Below are positions 44,983 through 53,254 of a DNA stretch of 64,000 bases, one piece after another. Numbering within the stretch: the first letter of the stretch is position 1; the number at the start of each line of letters is the position of its first letter. This DNA comes from VAZQ01 sp963725185 (GTDB lineage: Bacteria; Pseudomonadota; Alphaproteobacteria; Rhizobiales; Xanthobacteraceae): assembly GCA_963725185.1 (NCBI GenBank), contig CAVRXO010000006.1:868001-932000 (forward strand), given 5' to 3'. Both the position numbers and the translations under genes were made by a program. A model generated the notes under the pieces. The model ran no database searches. It was not told the origin of the DNA and saw only the letters and a program-made list of their open reading frames with translations.

Positions 44983-46356
44983 ATGAAAGCAGACCTCGTA
45001 GTGAAGAATGGATGGGTGGTGACACCCGAGGAGACGTTCAAGGGCGGGGTCGCCATTGCGGGCGAGAAGTTCGTCGCCATCGGGCTGGACGATTCGCTTC
45101 CCGAAGGGAAGGAAGAGATCGACGCGGCGGGCCGGCATATCCTTCCGGGCATCATCGATGCGCATGTGCATTTCAGAGAACCCGGGATGACCTACAAGGA
45201 GGACTTTGCCAGCGGATCGGCTGCGGCGGTGTGCGGCGGAATCACCACGGTGGTCGACATGCCCAACGTCATTCCGCCGACCGCGGATGCCGAGCAGGTG
45301 CGCGTCAAGCAGCGTCTGGCCGAGCAGACATCGTTGGTGGATTTCGGCATCCTCGGCGTCGTGGTGCAGACCAATTCGGCGGACATCCTTCCCATGGCCG
45401 CGGCGGGCGCCATCGGCTACAAGATTTTCTTCGGCGAGACGATCGGCAGCCTACCCTTCCCCGACGACGGGATGTGCATCGAGGCCTTCTCCAACATCAC
45501 CCGGTCAAGGCTGCCCCTGGGCATCCATGCCGAGAACCGCCAGATCCAGCATTACTGGACCAACAAGCTCAAGGCCGAGGGAAAGAGCGATCCGATCTAC
45601 TGGGAGCAGTCGCGACCTTACCTCTGCGAGGCTGAATCGGTCGCGCACGCGCTGTTCTTTGCCGAGGAGTTCGGGACGAAATTGCACATCTTCCACATGA
45701 GCACCAAGCAGGCGGCCCATATGGTGCGCGATGCCAAGGCGCGGGGCCTGCGGGTGACCGCCGAGACCGGGCCGCACTATCTGCTGCGCGAGCCGAAGGA
45801 CATGGCGCAGGTCGGCTCGTTGTTGAAGATGAATCCTCCGGTCCGCGGCAAGGAGCACGCGGACGTGCTTTGGGACGGATTGCTCAACGGCTATGTCGAC
45901 ATGCTGGCGACCGACCATTCCCCGCACACCTTGGAGGAGAAGGGCACCGATCTGACCGGCAAGCTGCTGAAGCCCGCGATCTGGGATTGCATCTCCGGCT
46001 TCATCGGCGTGGAAACCGGCGTTCCCCTGATCCTGACCGAGGTCAACAAGGGACGCATGACCTTGAACCACTACGTCAAGGTTGCCTGCGAAAACCCGGC
46101 GCGGGTCTGGCAGCTCTATCCGAAGAAAGGCGCCATCCGGCTTGGGTCCGACGGCGACATCACCATCGTCGACATGGACAAGGAAGCAGTGATCGACGCC
46201 AATAAGCTGCACAGCAAGAACAAGCCGACGCCCTGGAACGGTTGGAAGGTCAAAGGCGTCCCCACCTGCACGATCGTTCGCGGCCACGTCCAGATGCGGG
46301 ACGGCGAACCGGTCGGCAAGCCGATCGGCCGCATGCAAAAGGCCATTCTGGATTAG
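44983..46356 (+). CDS. Cyclic amidohydrolase (allantoinase/dihydroorotase-like)
   Basis: 457-residue metal-dependent amidohydrolase. Ligands: HVHFREPG (His61, His63), a probable carboxylated lysine in AIGYKIFFGE, His in GIHAENRQI, His in IFHMSTKQA and Asp in LATDHSPHT. HVHFREPG with DMPNVIPPT is nearest to allantoinase and dihydroorotase, and the whole chain resembles hydantoinases, so a cyclic ureide or amide ring is the likely substrate. The strong CAGGAGGAGATC ribosome site fixes the ATG at 44983. Together with the asparaginase it could open a ring and then deamidate the product. Not an obvious pyrC: no pyr genes are near. Confidence 0.85.
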   Translation: MKADLVVKNGWVVTPEETFKGGVAIAGEKFVAIGLDDSLPEGKEEIDAAGRHILPGIIDAHVHFREPGMTYKEDFASGSAAAVCGGITTVVDMPNVIPPTADAEQVRVKQRLAEQTSLVDFGILGVVVQTNSADILPMAAAGAIGYKIFFGETIGSLPFPDDGMCIEAFSNITRSRLPLGIHAENRQIQHYWTNKLKAEGKSDPIYWEQSRPYLCEAESVAHALFFAEEFGTKLHIFHMSTKQAAHMVRDAKARGLRVTAETGPHYLLREPKDMAQVGSLLKMNPPVRGKEHADVLWDGLLNGYVDMLATDHSPHTLEEKGTDLTGKLLKPAIWDCISGFIGVETGVPLILTEVNKGRMTLNHYVKVACENPARVWQLYPKKGAIRLGSDGDITIVDMDKEAVIDANKLHSKNKPTPWNGWKVKGVPTCTIVRGHVQMRDGEPVGKPIGRMQKAILD

Positions 46357-46416
46357 CCGAAGAGCGGTCAGCGTCCCGTTTCTAACGTTTGTTCCGGATG
46401 CGGTGCAGCGTTACAC

Positions 46417-46491
46417 ACTTGTCCCGGCCTTGAGCCGGGACCGTTCCAAACTCCGAGTTTGGTACGGTCCCGGCTCAAGGCCGGGACAAGT
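46417..46491. repeat. Very long hairpin, 28-bp perfect stem with nested inner stem
   Basis: Perfect 28-bp arms (46417-46444 and 46464-46491; left arm begins ACTTGTCCCGGCCTTGAG). Between them CCAAACTC and GAGTTTGG form a second 8-bp stem, so the whole is a near-continuous 37-bp hairpin with one T-T mismatch and a 1-nt loop. It lies between the convergent amidohydrolase and CobW genes and could terminate both. A related half-copy is seen near 40526-40560. Dispersed repeats of this sequence are common in Bradyrhizobium-like genomes by memory. Confidence 0.8.
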
Positions 46492-46516
46492 TTGAACGGA
46501 CATTCAACCGCGCCGT

Positions 46517-47785
46517 TCAGCAGCAGGGCATGGGATTCTCGATCAGGTCGTAGATGTGATCGAAGGTGATCTCGTTGATCGTGCGCTGGACCTTGAACAG
46601 ACGCGGCGGCTCGCGCGGCAGGATCGCCATGATGGCGGTCTCGATCGGCGGGCAACCGGGCTTGACGCACGGAACCTCCTTGATGACGATCGGCGCCTCC
46701 TTGGGGAAGGCGAAGTTCTGCCGCATCCAGTATCTGATCTGATCAAGCGTAAAGGGTGACACTTCGACGTCGCGGCCAAACGGATCGAGGGTCTTGGCCG
46801 CAGCGCGATCGCCGGTGAAGAAGCACGTCCGAAAGCCCTGCGTGATCTTCTCCTGATCGAGATCGCGGCCGATAAACACCAGCCGGTTTAATCTTTCCTC
46901 GCCCGGATTCCAGGCGCGGCCGGGCCGGCCTTCGAACTCGATCTGCACGCCCTGGAACCAGAACTGGTCCGGGTCGCCGCGCAGGTTCAGGATTCCCTTC
47001 ATGCGGAGAATGTCGGCGCCGAATTCCGCGATCAGCGAGCGCAGCCAGATGCTGACCTTGAGGCCGTCCAGATCGCCGGGCTCGACGATGCAGACGGTCG
47101 AGACATGCAGATGGTGATGATGGCCCGCATGATGCGCCGCGACGGCGCGGTCGATCCTTTGCGCCAGATCGGTGCTTCCCGGATCGAGCACGACCGCCAG
47201 GTCCATGTCCGAGTTCCGGGTCCGGTGGATTTTTGCGACCGGATTCAAGGCGCCGATCTTCGTCTCCAGCTGATCCAGGGCCTCCGCCGTGGACAGATCG
47301 GTCTTGTTGAGCAGAAGCAGGTCGGCGAAGGCGATCTGCTCGCGGGCCTCCTCCGACCCATCGATCTGGGACGAAATATGCTTGGCATCGACGACCGTCA
47401 CCACCCCCGCCAAGGTGAACTCGCTGCGCAGCCTTTCGTCGGCGTACAAGGTCTGCGCGACCGGTGCGGGCTCCGCCAGTCCGGTGGTCTCGATCACCAC
47501 CGTGTCGAAGGCGGATCTGTGCTCCAAGAGCTGGAACAAGGCGCGCAACAGATCTCCCCGCACCGTGCAGCAGATACAGCCGTTGTTCATCTGGACGACT
47601 TCCTGATCGGAAGCGATCAGCAGATGATGGTCGATACCGACCTCTCCGAACTCATTGACGATGACGGCGATGCGACGCCCGTGATCGGCGGTCAGGATGC
47701 GATTGAGGAGGGTCGTTTTGCCGGCGCCCAGAAAACCGGTCAGGATGATGACCGAGGCCTTCTTGGAAATAGTGTCGTCGTCCAA
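46517..47785 (-). CDS. CobW/COG0523 family metal GTPase
   Basis: 422-residue G3E-family GTPase. P-loop GFLGAGKTT (17-25), the metal site CICC (70-73, CxCC), ETTGLAEPAPVAQTL, NKTDLS, and a histidine-rich linker AHHAGHHHHLH before the CobW_C domain. The last 60 residues are unusual: CVKPGCPPIE and a terminal PMPCC. COG0523 proteins insert or deliver metal to client enzymes; the client could be the amidohydrolase or an unknown enzyme of this cluster. The gene is the last of a five-gene minus-strand run (double-ABM, double-ABM, NMT1-like, Bug, CobW). Confidence 0.87.
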   Translation of the reverse strand: MDDDTISKKASVIILTGFLGAGKTTLLNRILTADHGRRIAVIVNEFGEVGIDHHLLIASDQEVVQMNNGCICCTVRGDLLRALFQLLEHRSAFDTVVIETTGLAEPAPVAQTLYADERLRSEFTLAGVVTVVDAKHISSQIDGSEEAREQIAFADLLLLNKTDLSTAEALDQLETKIGALNPVAKIHRTRNSDMDLAVVLDPGSTDLAQRIDRAVAAHHAGHHHHLHVSTVCIVEPGDLDGLKVSIWLRSLIAEFGADILRMKGILNLRGDPDQFWFQGVQIEFEGRPGRAWNPGEERLNRLVFIGRDLDQEKITQGFRTCFFTGDRAAAKTLDPFGRDVEVSPFTLDQIRYWMRQNFAFPKEAPIVIKEVPCVKPGCPPIETAIMAILPREPPRLFKVQRTINEITFDHIYDLIENPMPCC

Positions 47786-47847
47786 TTTTGGTCGTCCAAA
47801 TTTTTGCGCCCCTGCGTCCCTTCAGCCCTGCGAACGGCTGCGCAGCC

Positions 47848-48900
47848 CTATTCCTTCATCGAATTGGCTGCGAGCTTCACCACGTCGGGCGATGAGGCAT
47901 AGACCTCGCGGATGAGCGCCTCGACCTCCGGGCCGCTGACCGGCTGCAGGTCGAGATCGAGCTTGCCCATCTCGGCGATGAAGTCCGCGTCCTTCATGGT
48001 GGCATCGAAGGCCTCGCGCAGCGCCCGCGCCCGCTCGGCCGGGATGCCGGGCGGCGCCGCGAACGGCCGCGCCATGACCTGGCGGGAGACGATCAGCTTA
48101 AGCGCCGCCTTCTTCTGCGGGTCGTCGGTCAAGTCGACGACCAAGGGCACGCCCTGGAGCGCGGGATGCTTGTCCTTCTGCAAGGCGATCTGCACCGTCA
48201 GATTGATCTCCTTGCTGTCGAGCATCGCCTTGTTGCGGCTCAGCATGCTTGCCCAAGACCAGCCGCAACGGCCGTCGGCCTCGTGCCGTTCCATGGCCAG
48301 GTTCATCTCGGTCGAGCCCGGATAGCCGATGACGAGCCGCAAGTGCAGATTGAACATGTTGCGCAGGATGGTCGGGAAGACGTCGCTTTCCGCCCCACCG
48401 CCGGTGGCGGCGATGACCAGGTTCCTCGACTGCATGTCCTGCCAGGTCTTGATCCCGGTCGAGGCCATGAAGGCGCAGACGCTGACATCCTTGGAGACGC
48501 TGCCGATCCAGGTGAACTTCGTCGCCTCGAACTGCCCCACTTCGGTGCCGCGGCCCAGCAGCGGCTCGAAGATCACGCCCGGTTGAAAGTGGCCGATGAC
48601 GGTGCCGTCCTTGGGGGCGACGCTGTAGAGATAGTTGACGGCCCGCAGGCCGCCTGCGCCCGGCATGTTCTGCGGCAACAGCTTGGGATTGCCCGGAATA
48701 TAGCGGCCCATATAGCGGGCCAGCGTGCGTGCATAGAGATCGTAGCCGCCGCCCGGACTGGTGCCGATGAGCACGTTGAGGTTCTTGCCGGAGTAGAAGT
48801 CCGCGACTGACTGCGCCGCTGCCGGTTGCAACGACAGCGTCAGCAGTGCCAATGCCGCTGCGATGACCGGTGAACCGGTTGGCCGGGTGCGGAGGATCAT
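47848..48900 (-). CDS. Bug/TctC-like solute-binding protein
   Basis: 350 residues with a signal peptide (VIAAALALLTLSLQPAAAQ) and the pattern NVLIGTSPGGGYDLYARTLA, GRYIPGNPKLLPQNMPGAGG and AATGGGAESDVFPTILRNMF. This is the longer Bug subgroup in which the ligand loop reads SPGGGYD. The truncated gene at the right end of the window is a close relative (GGGYDTYARLLARRLGNYIP). No membrane partners are near. The ligand is unknown; cotranscription with the NMT1-like and CobW genes suggests uptake of the compound degraded by this cluster. Confidence 0.85.
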   Translation of the reverse strand: MILRTRPTGSPVIAAALALLTLSLQPAAAQSVADFYSGKNLNVLIGTSPGGGYDLYARTLARYMGRYIPGNPKLLPQNMPGAGGLRAVNYLYSVAPKDGTVIGHFQPGVIFEPLLGRGTEVGQFEATKFTWIGSVSKDVSVCAFMASTGIKTWQDMQSRNLVIAATGGGAESDVFPTILRNMFNLHLRLVIGYPGSTEMNLAMERHEADGRCGWSWASMLSRNKAMLDSKEINLTVQIALQKDKHPALQGVPLVVDLTDDPQKKAALKLIVSRQVMARPFAAPPGIPAERARALREAFDATMKDADFIAEMGKLDLDLQPVSGPEVEALIREVYASSPDVVKLAANSMKE

Positions 48901-48936
48901 CGCGGACTTCCCTTTGATCAGTCGTTGCGCAGACGC

Positions 48937-49866
48937 CTAGGCCGCGGCGTGGGCCTGGGTCTGAACCGTCATATTGACAAGGTCGAGCGCCGAATCGGTC
49001 TCTTCCAGCATGCCCCAGCTCTTCACCCACTCGTAGGTGCGTGTCATCTCGTCGGCCGGGATCGGCGCCGGATCGCAGACCACCAGACGGCCCTCGCGCA
49101 GGTCTTCGACCTTGAGCTTGCCGATCTCGGGGTCCTTCGCCTTGTGGTAGTCGATGAAGTAGTGGAGGTAGGCCCGCTTGTCGGCATTGATGCGGCGAAC
49201 CGCCTCGCGGACAGCGCGGTTGAACGCGCCGTAGGTTTCGGCATCGACCTTGTCGGAGGCGACCTCGGTGCCGTGAAAGAAGGCCGAGCAGATCGTGCGG
49301 CAGCCCATCTTCTCGGCGAGCGTGATGTAGGGCTCGGTCAGCGTGGTGGCTTCGATCTCGCCCTTCAGCATGAGATCGAGCCGGTTGCGCGAGCCGTTCG
49401 GCGCGCGCACGACCTTGATCTGGTCGCGCCGCAGGAAGCCCTCCAAGAGGTGCAGCGCCAGATAGTGCGAACCGGCATAGAACGGAACGCCGACCGCGCG
49501 GTCGGCGAGCTGCTGGGGCGTGTAGACCGGCGAATCCGGCCGCACCAGGATGGCCGCATAGGCCACGATCGCGCGGCGCCCGACCTGGCGGCTGCCGACG
49601 CCGGTGTCGCCGACGCGGCAGTAGTTGCCCCATTCGCAGGCGTTGTACATATCGGCCTTGCCGGATTCCAAGAGCTTGCCGTGGCTGCCGAACGGGTCGA
49701 CCCCCTTCGGGCTGTTCACCAGGCTATCGGGCGCCTTGACGCCGGCCTCGTCGCGGTCCGCCCACTCGACCAGCAAGCCTTCCTTCTCGAACAGGCCCTC
49801 GTTATAGGCAACGAGCTCCGGAAGACCTTGGAACGGCGATGTGGTCTCCAAAACCAGCTTCTTCAT
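48937..49866 (-). CDS. NMT1/THI5-like solute-binding protein without signal peptide
   Basis: 309-residue ABC-type binding protein of the SsuA/THI5 fold: MKKLVLETTSPFQGLPELVA, GLFEKEGLLVEWADRDEAGV, GKADMYNACEWGNYCRVG and ILVRPDSPVYTPQQLADRAV. The very first residues already form the first beta strand, so there is no signal peptide. No ABC permease or ATPase is adjacent. It lies between the Bug gene (36-bp gap) and the double-ABM genes on the same strand. Possibly a cytoplasmic ligand carrier or sensor; the second such protein in this island (40542-41481) has the same feature. Confidence 0.78.
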   Translation of the reverse strand: MKKLVLETTSPFQGLPELVAYNEGLFEKEGLLVEWADRDEAGVKAPDSLVNSPKGVDPFGSHGKLLESGKADMYNACEWGNYCRVGDTGVGSRQVGRRAIVAYAAILVRPDSPVYTPQQLADRAVGVPFYAGSHYLALHLLEGFLRRDQIKVVRAPNGSRNRLDLMLKGEIEATTLTEPYITLAEKMGCRTICSAFFHGTEVASDKVDAETYGAFNRAVREAVRRINADKRAYLHYFIDYHKAKDPEIGKLKVEDLREGRLVVCDPAPIPADEMTRTYEWVKSWGMLEETDSALDLVNMTVQTQAHAAA

Positions 49867-49928
49867 TGATTGAGCTCCTCATTCGGTTGGCGCGCAGCGA
49901 TGGCGGTTCAGATGTGGGAATGTGGCAT

Positions 49929-50669
49929 TCAATTGAGAAGGGTGTACAGGCGCTCGTCGTACATATTGGCGTGCGCCGGCATGGCGGTTTCGGCCCGGAA
50001 TTGGCGCGTATGCGCGGCCGTTTCATGGGCATCGAACGCGTTGCGGTCCGTCCATACGGCAACCACGGAGTAGTGGTTCGCGTGCGGCTCGGGCTCCTGA
50101 TAGATGTCGTAGCGCACGACGCCGCTCTCCTTTTGGCTCGCTTGCGCGAGCGCCCTGACCGAAGGCAGCGCCTTGTCGTTGCTCGGCGGAGAGAAGTCCA
50201 CGTGCTCCACCAGGTAGATCGCGCCGCTTGCCGGCGCGGTCCGCGCCGGAGCGATCGCGAAGTCGCGCAGCACATGCTGGTTGGGCGGGCTGTTGCGGAT
50301 CGCCTCGAGCGTGAAATCGAACAGCGCCGTATCGGCGGACTTCTGGTGCGCCGCGAACGCGGCCTGATCCTTCCAGCCTTCGACGATCATGAACCGGTTC
50401 GGCCGGTTCGTCTCCTGCATGACGGAAAATTCCAGGTTCCCGGGCTCTTTGGCGCTCAAATCGCGATAGTGCTTGAGCAGGCCGGCGCCCTGTACCACCC
50501 AATCCGTCGAGACGTCGAGATAGGTCACCGCATGGACCGCTGCGCTGGTCTGCGCTGCCGCGGGCGAACCGAGGGCGAGACCGACCCCGAGCACGAGGCC
50601 GGCGGCCGGCAGCCAGCGGCCGGCGGGGGTGAACCGCTGCGCCATCGGCGACTTCGGAATGAAATGCAT
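49929..50669 (-). CDS. Secreted protein with two ABM (antibiotic biosynthesis monooxygenase-like) domains
   Basis: 246 residues. Signal peptide (LPAAGLVLGVGLALGSPAAA), then two ferredoxin-like dimeric alpha/beta-barrel domains of the ABM/YgiN type. Domain 1: LEFSVMQETNRPNRFMIVEG, WKDQAAFAAHQKSA. Domain 2: VVRYDIYQEPEPHANHYSVV, WTDRNAFDAHETAAHTRQF. The N-R-F-x-I and W-x-D/x-x-A-F-x-A-H signatures repeat in both. ABM domains catalyse oxygen-dependent or heme-independent oxidations, or simply bind ligands. Export of a two-domain version is unusual. ATG 50669 has AGAGGAGG. Paralogous to the next gene. Confidence 0.75.
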   Translation of the reverse strand: MHFIPKSPMAQRFTPAGRWLPAAGLVLGVGLALGSPAAAQTSAAVHAVTYLDVSTDWVVQGAGLLKHYRDLSAKEPGNLEFSVMQETNRPNRFMIVEGWKDQAAFAAHQKSADTALFDFTLEAIRNSPPNQHVLRDFAIAPARTAPASGAIYLVEHVDFSPPSNDKALPSVRALAQASQKESGVVRYDIYQEPEPHANHYSVVAVWTDRNAFDAHETAAHTRQFRAETAMPAHANMYDERLYTLLN

Positions 50670-50694
50670 GGGCCAGTCCTCCTCTTGTCGGCGA

Positions 50695-51420
50695 TCAGTT
50701 GATGATGGCGTAAAGGCGATCGTCGTACGGCGAGCCGAGCAGCGGCCCAATCGTATCGCGGAAATGCCGGCCATAGGCCGACATTTCATAATCGTCGAAC
50801 GCCGCGCGGTTTTTCCAAATCCCAAACAGGGTCATGTGGCTGGTGTTGATCTTGACCGACTGAACGACGTCGAAGCGCAGATTGCCTTCGCCCTTGCGGG
50901 CCGCCTCGGCGACCCCCTTGACGGCCGCCAGCGCGGGCGTGAGGCCGGGCGGAAACACGTCGAGATGCAGCAGCATGGAGACCGCGCCGGGGGCCGCCGG
51001 CTGGGCCGCACCGACGCTGATGACGTGATAGTCGCGCCGGTCATAGGGCGCGCCCGCGATGGGGGCGAGCTTGCTGCGGAGTTCGACGGTGCGGCCGGCC
51101 TTCTCGTTGGCGTCGTAGGCCGATTGATCCTTCCAGGTTTCATAGATCATGAACCGGTTGGGCCAAGCCGCCTCCTGCAGCAGGTCGACGCCCAGATTGC
51201 CGGCCTGCTGGGGCCCGCTGTCGCGATATTGCTTGAGAATGGCGACGCCCTCCGCGGCCGACTTCGGCGCGACATCGAGACTGGTGACGCCGTAGATGGC
51301 ATCCGGTCCGGCCTGCGCCCGCGCCGGGGTGCCGGCCGCGATCCCGAGCAGGCAGGCCAAGCCCGCCATGCATCCCAGAAGAGGCTTGAACGGCGCCGCA
51401 TTCCCGCAAATCAAGCTCAT
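50695..51420 (-). CDS. Secreted protein with two ABM-like domains, paralogue of the neighbour
   Basis: 241 residues with a signal peptide (LLGCMAGLACLLGIAAGTPA) and two ABM-like domains. Domain 1: LGVDLLQEAAWPNRFMIYET, WKDQSAYDANEKAGRTVELR. Domain 2: LRFDVVQSVKINTSHMTLFG, IWKNRAAFDDYEMSAYGRHF, ending YDDRLYAIIN. The same C-terminus (YDERLYTLLN) closes the neighbour, so the two arose by gene duplication. First gene of the minus-strand run; the leader is 25 bp from the next start. No clear catalytic His/Trp set can be assigned from sequence alone. Confidence 0.75.
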   Translation of the reverse strand: MSLICGNAAPFKPLLGCMAGLACLLGIAAGTPARAQAGPDAIYGVTSLDVAPKSAAEGVAILKQYRDSGPQQAGNLGVDLLQEAAWPNRFMIYETWKDQSAYDANEKAGRTVELRSKLAPIAGAPYDRRDYHVISVGAAQPAAPGAVSMLLHLDVFPPGLTPALAAVKGVAEAARKGEGNLRFDVVQSVKINTSHMTLFGIWKNRAAFDDYEMSAYGRHFRDTIGPLLGSPYDDRLYAIIN

Positions 51421-51527
51421 ACCCGTTTCCTCCCGCCTAGCGTCCCTGGGCCCGCAACGACCGTCGCCGGTGCCCTGGGTTGAAGGAATTATTCTATGAC
51501 TTCGGCCGCCGTGGCAATGGCAGCACC

Positions 51528-51604
51528 GTAGGGCGCAATCGCTTTATTGCGCCATCGGCGTCACCTGCGTCGCCCGGCGGCGCAATAAAGCCATTGCGCC
51601 CTAC
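51528..51604. repeat. Inverted repeat overlapping the znuB-type stop codon
   Basis: 26-bp arms with one or two mismatches, GTAGGGCGCAATCGCTTTAT... (51528-51553) against 51579-51604. The right arm ends in CTAC, and the CTA at 51601-51603 is the TAG stop of the minus-strand permease gene. Dispersed palindromes beginning GTAGGGCGCAAT are common in proteobacteria. Confidence 0.7.
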
Positions 51605-52419
51605 GCGCTGCGCGGCTCCAACCTTGCCGACCTTCGGGTCATGGCCGGCACGGTTGCGAGCAGGTAGGTCGCCGCGCTGAGCGCGGTGATCCAGAAGCTG
51701 CTAGGCCAGTCGGTATAGAATGCGAGCGTGATGCCGGCCCAGGCTTGGAACAGCGCGAGGCCGGCCGAAAGCAGCAGCCCGCGGGCGATCCCCGTGGTCA
51801 GCCGTTGCGCGGCCGCCGCCGGACCGACCATAAGGGCGAAGACCAGCAGCACGCCGACAATCTGCGCGCATTCGGCGGTCGCGAGCGCCACCACGGCCAG
51901 GAACAACACGGAATAAAGCCGCAGCGAAACGCCCTTGGCTTCGGCCAGCTCCGGCTGCAGGCTGGCGAAAAGCAGCGGGCGCGAGATGACCGCCAGCACG
52001 CCGATGCTGACGAAGCCGAGGCCCAAGAGGATCCAGACGGTCTCCACATCGACGGCGAGCACGTTGCCGAACAGGATCGACGTCGCTTGCGTCGCGAAGG
52101 CGGTGTAGAAGTGCAGGAACAGGAGGCCGAGGCCGAGCGAGAGCGCGAGCACGATGCCGATCGCCACGTCGCGCTGGGCCAGCCGCTCGCCCAAAAAGCC
52201 CATGCCGAGGCCGGCCGCCATGGTCATCAGCACGAGGCCCCAGAGCGGCGGCAGGCCGAACAGGACCGCTCCGGTGGCGCCCGTGAAGCCCACATGGGCG
52301 AGCGCATGGCCGGCGAAGGTTTGTCCGCGCAGCACCAGGAAATAGCCGACCAGCCCCGACACGATGGCGACAATGGTCGCTGCCGCGAAGGCATTTTGCA
52401 TGAAGTCGTATTCGAGCAC
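51601..52419 (-). CDS. znuB: Metal ABC transporter permease (ZnuB/MntB-like)
   Basis: 272-residue inner-membrane permease of the ABC-3 family with about eight helices. FLVLRGQTFAGHALAHVGFT and LVFALMVGPAAAAQRLTTGI are family blocks; ISRPLLFASLQPELAEAKGV is the cytoplasmic coupling segment that contacts the ATPase. It starts 4 bp after the ATPase gene stop, so the three genes are one operon with the binding protein first. Substrate is zinc by promoter motif, though the binding protein's ligands leave manganese open. Confidence 0.88.
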   Translation of the reverse strand: MLEYDFMQNAFAAATIVAIVSGLVGYFLVLRGQTFAGHALAHVGFTGATGAVLFGLPPLWGLVLMTMAAGLGMGFLGERLAQRDVAIGIVLALSLGLGLLFLHFYTAFATQATSILFGNVLAVDVETVWILLGLGFVSIGVLAVISRPLLFASLQPELAEAKGVSLRLYSVLFLAVVALATAECAQIVGVLLVFALMVGPAAAAQRLTTGIARGLLLSAGLALFQAWAGITLAFYTDWPSSFWITALSAATYLLATVPAMTRRSARLEPRSA

Positions 52420-52423
52420 GGCG

Positions 52424-53254
52424 CTACTGGGCCTCTTGCAATTCGTGGCTATGCGCCGCGCCGTCCCCGTGCCGATGCACGTCGCGCTCCACGTCCTGGT
52501 CGCCCGACATGACGAAGATGCGGCCCTTCACGCGGACCACGTCGATGTCGGATCCATAGAGCCGCGAGAGCACGGCGCTGGTGATCACCTCGTCGACGGT
52601 GCCGAGCGCGGCTTGGCCGCGCCCGAGATAGAGCACGCGGTCGAGCGCGCCGAGCAGCGGGTTGAGCTCGTGGGCGCTGAACAGGACGGTGATCCCGAGC
52701 TCCGCTTGCAGCGATTTCACCAAGGCCACCACGGCATGTTGGTGATGCGGATCAAGGCTGATCAGGGGCTCGTCCAGGAGCAGAAGCCGCGGCTCTCCGA
52801 TCAGTGCCTGGGCCAGCAGCAGGCGCTGGCGCTCTCCGCCCGATGTCTCGGCCAAGGGGCGGCGCGCCAGCTCGCTGGCGCCGACGAGCGCAAGCGCCCG
52901 ATCGACTTCGGCGCGGACCGCCTTGGTGGCGATCGGCAGGCCGAGGCGGTGACCGTTGACGACGCCGGCGACGAAATCCCAGCCGCTCAGCCGCATGGTG
53001 CCGATGGTGCTGCGGACCTGCGGCACATAACCGATGGCCGGATTGCCGCACGCCGCCGGCCGCCCGAGCACCTGGATGCTGCCGCGGCTCACCGGCACCA
53101 AGCCCAATACCGCCCGCATCAAAGTGGTCTTGCCGGCGCCGTTGGGCCCGAGCACGCCCACGAACTCGCGATTGGCGATCTCCAGCGACACGCCGGCGAG
53201 GACGGCACGACCGCCCAGCTCCAGCGTGACATCTCGGAGGTCGATGACGCTCAC
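52424..53254 (-). CDS. znuC: Metal ABC transporter ATPase (ZnuC/MntA-like)
   Basis: 276-residue ATPase: Walker A GPNGAGKTT, Q-loop YVPQVRS, signature TSGGERQRLLLAQ, Walker B LLLLDEPLISLD and H-loop FSAHEL. The C-terminal tail DVHRHGDGAAHSHE is rich in His and Asp and could bind the transported metal as a feedback site. GTG start at 53254 overlaps the binding-protein stop as GTGA, so translation is coupled. The long open frame upstream in this register is only a shadow of the binding-protein gene. Confidence 0.9.
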   Translation of the reverse strand: MSVIDLRDVTLELGGRAVLAGVSLEIANREFVGVLGPNGAGKTTLMRAVLGLVPVSRGSIQVLGRPAACGNPAIGYVPQVRSTIGTMRLSGWDFVAGVVNGHRLGLPIATKAVRAEVDRALALVGASELARRPLAETSGGERQRLLLAQALIGEPRLLLLDEPLISLDPHHQHAVVALVKSLQAELGITVLFSAHELNPLLGALDRVLYLGRGQAALGTVDEVITSAVLSRLYGSDIDVVRVKGRIFVMSGDQDVERDVHRHGDGAAHSHELQEAQ

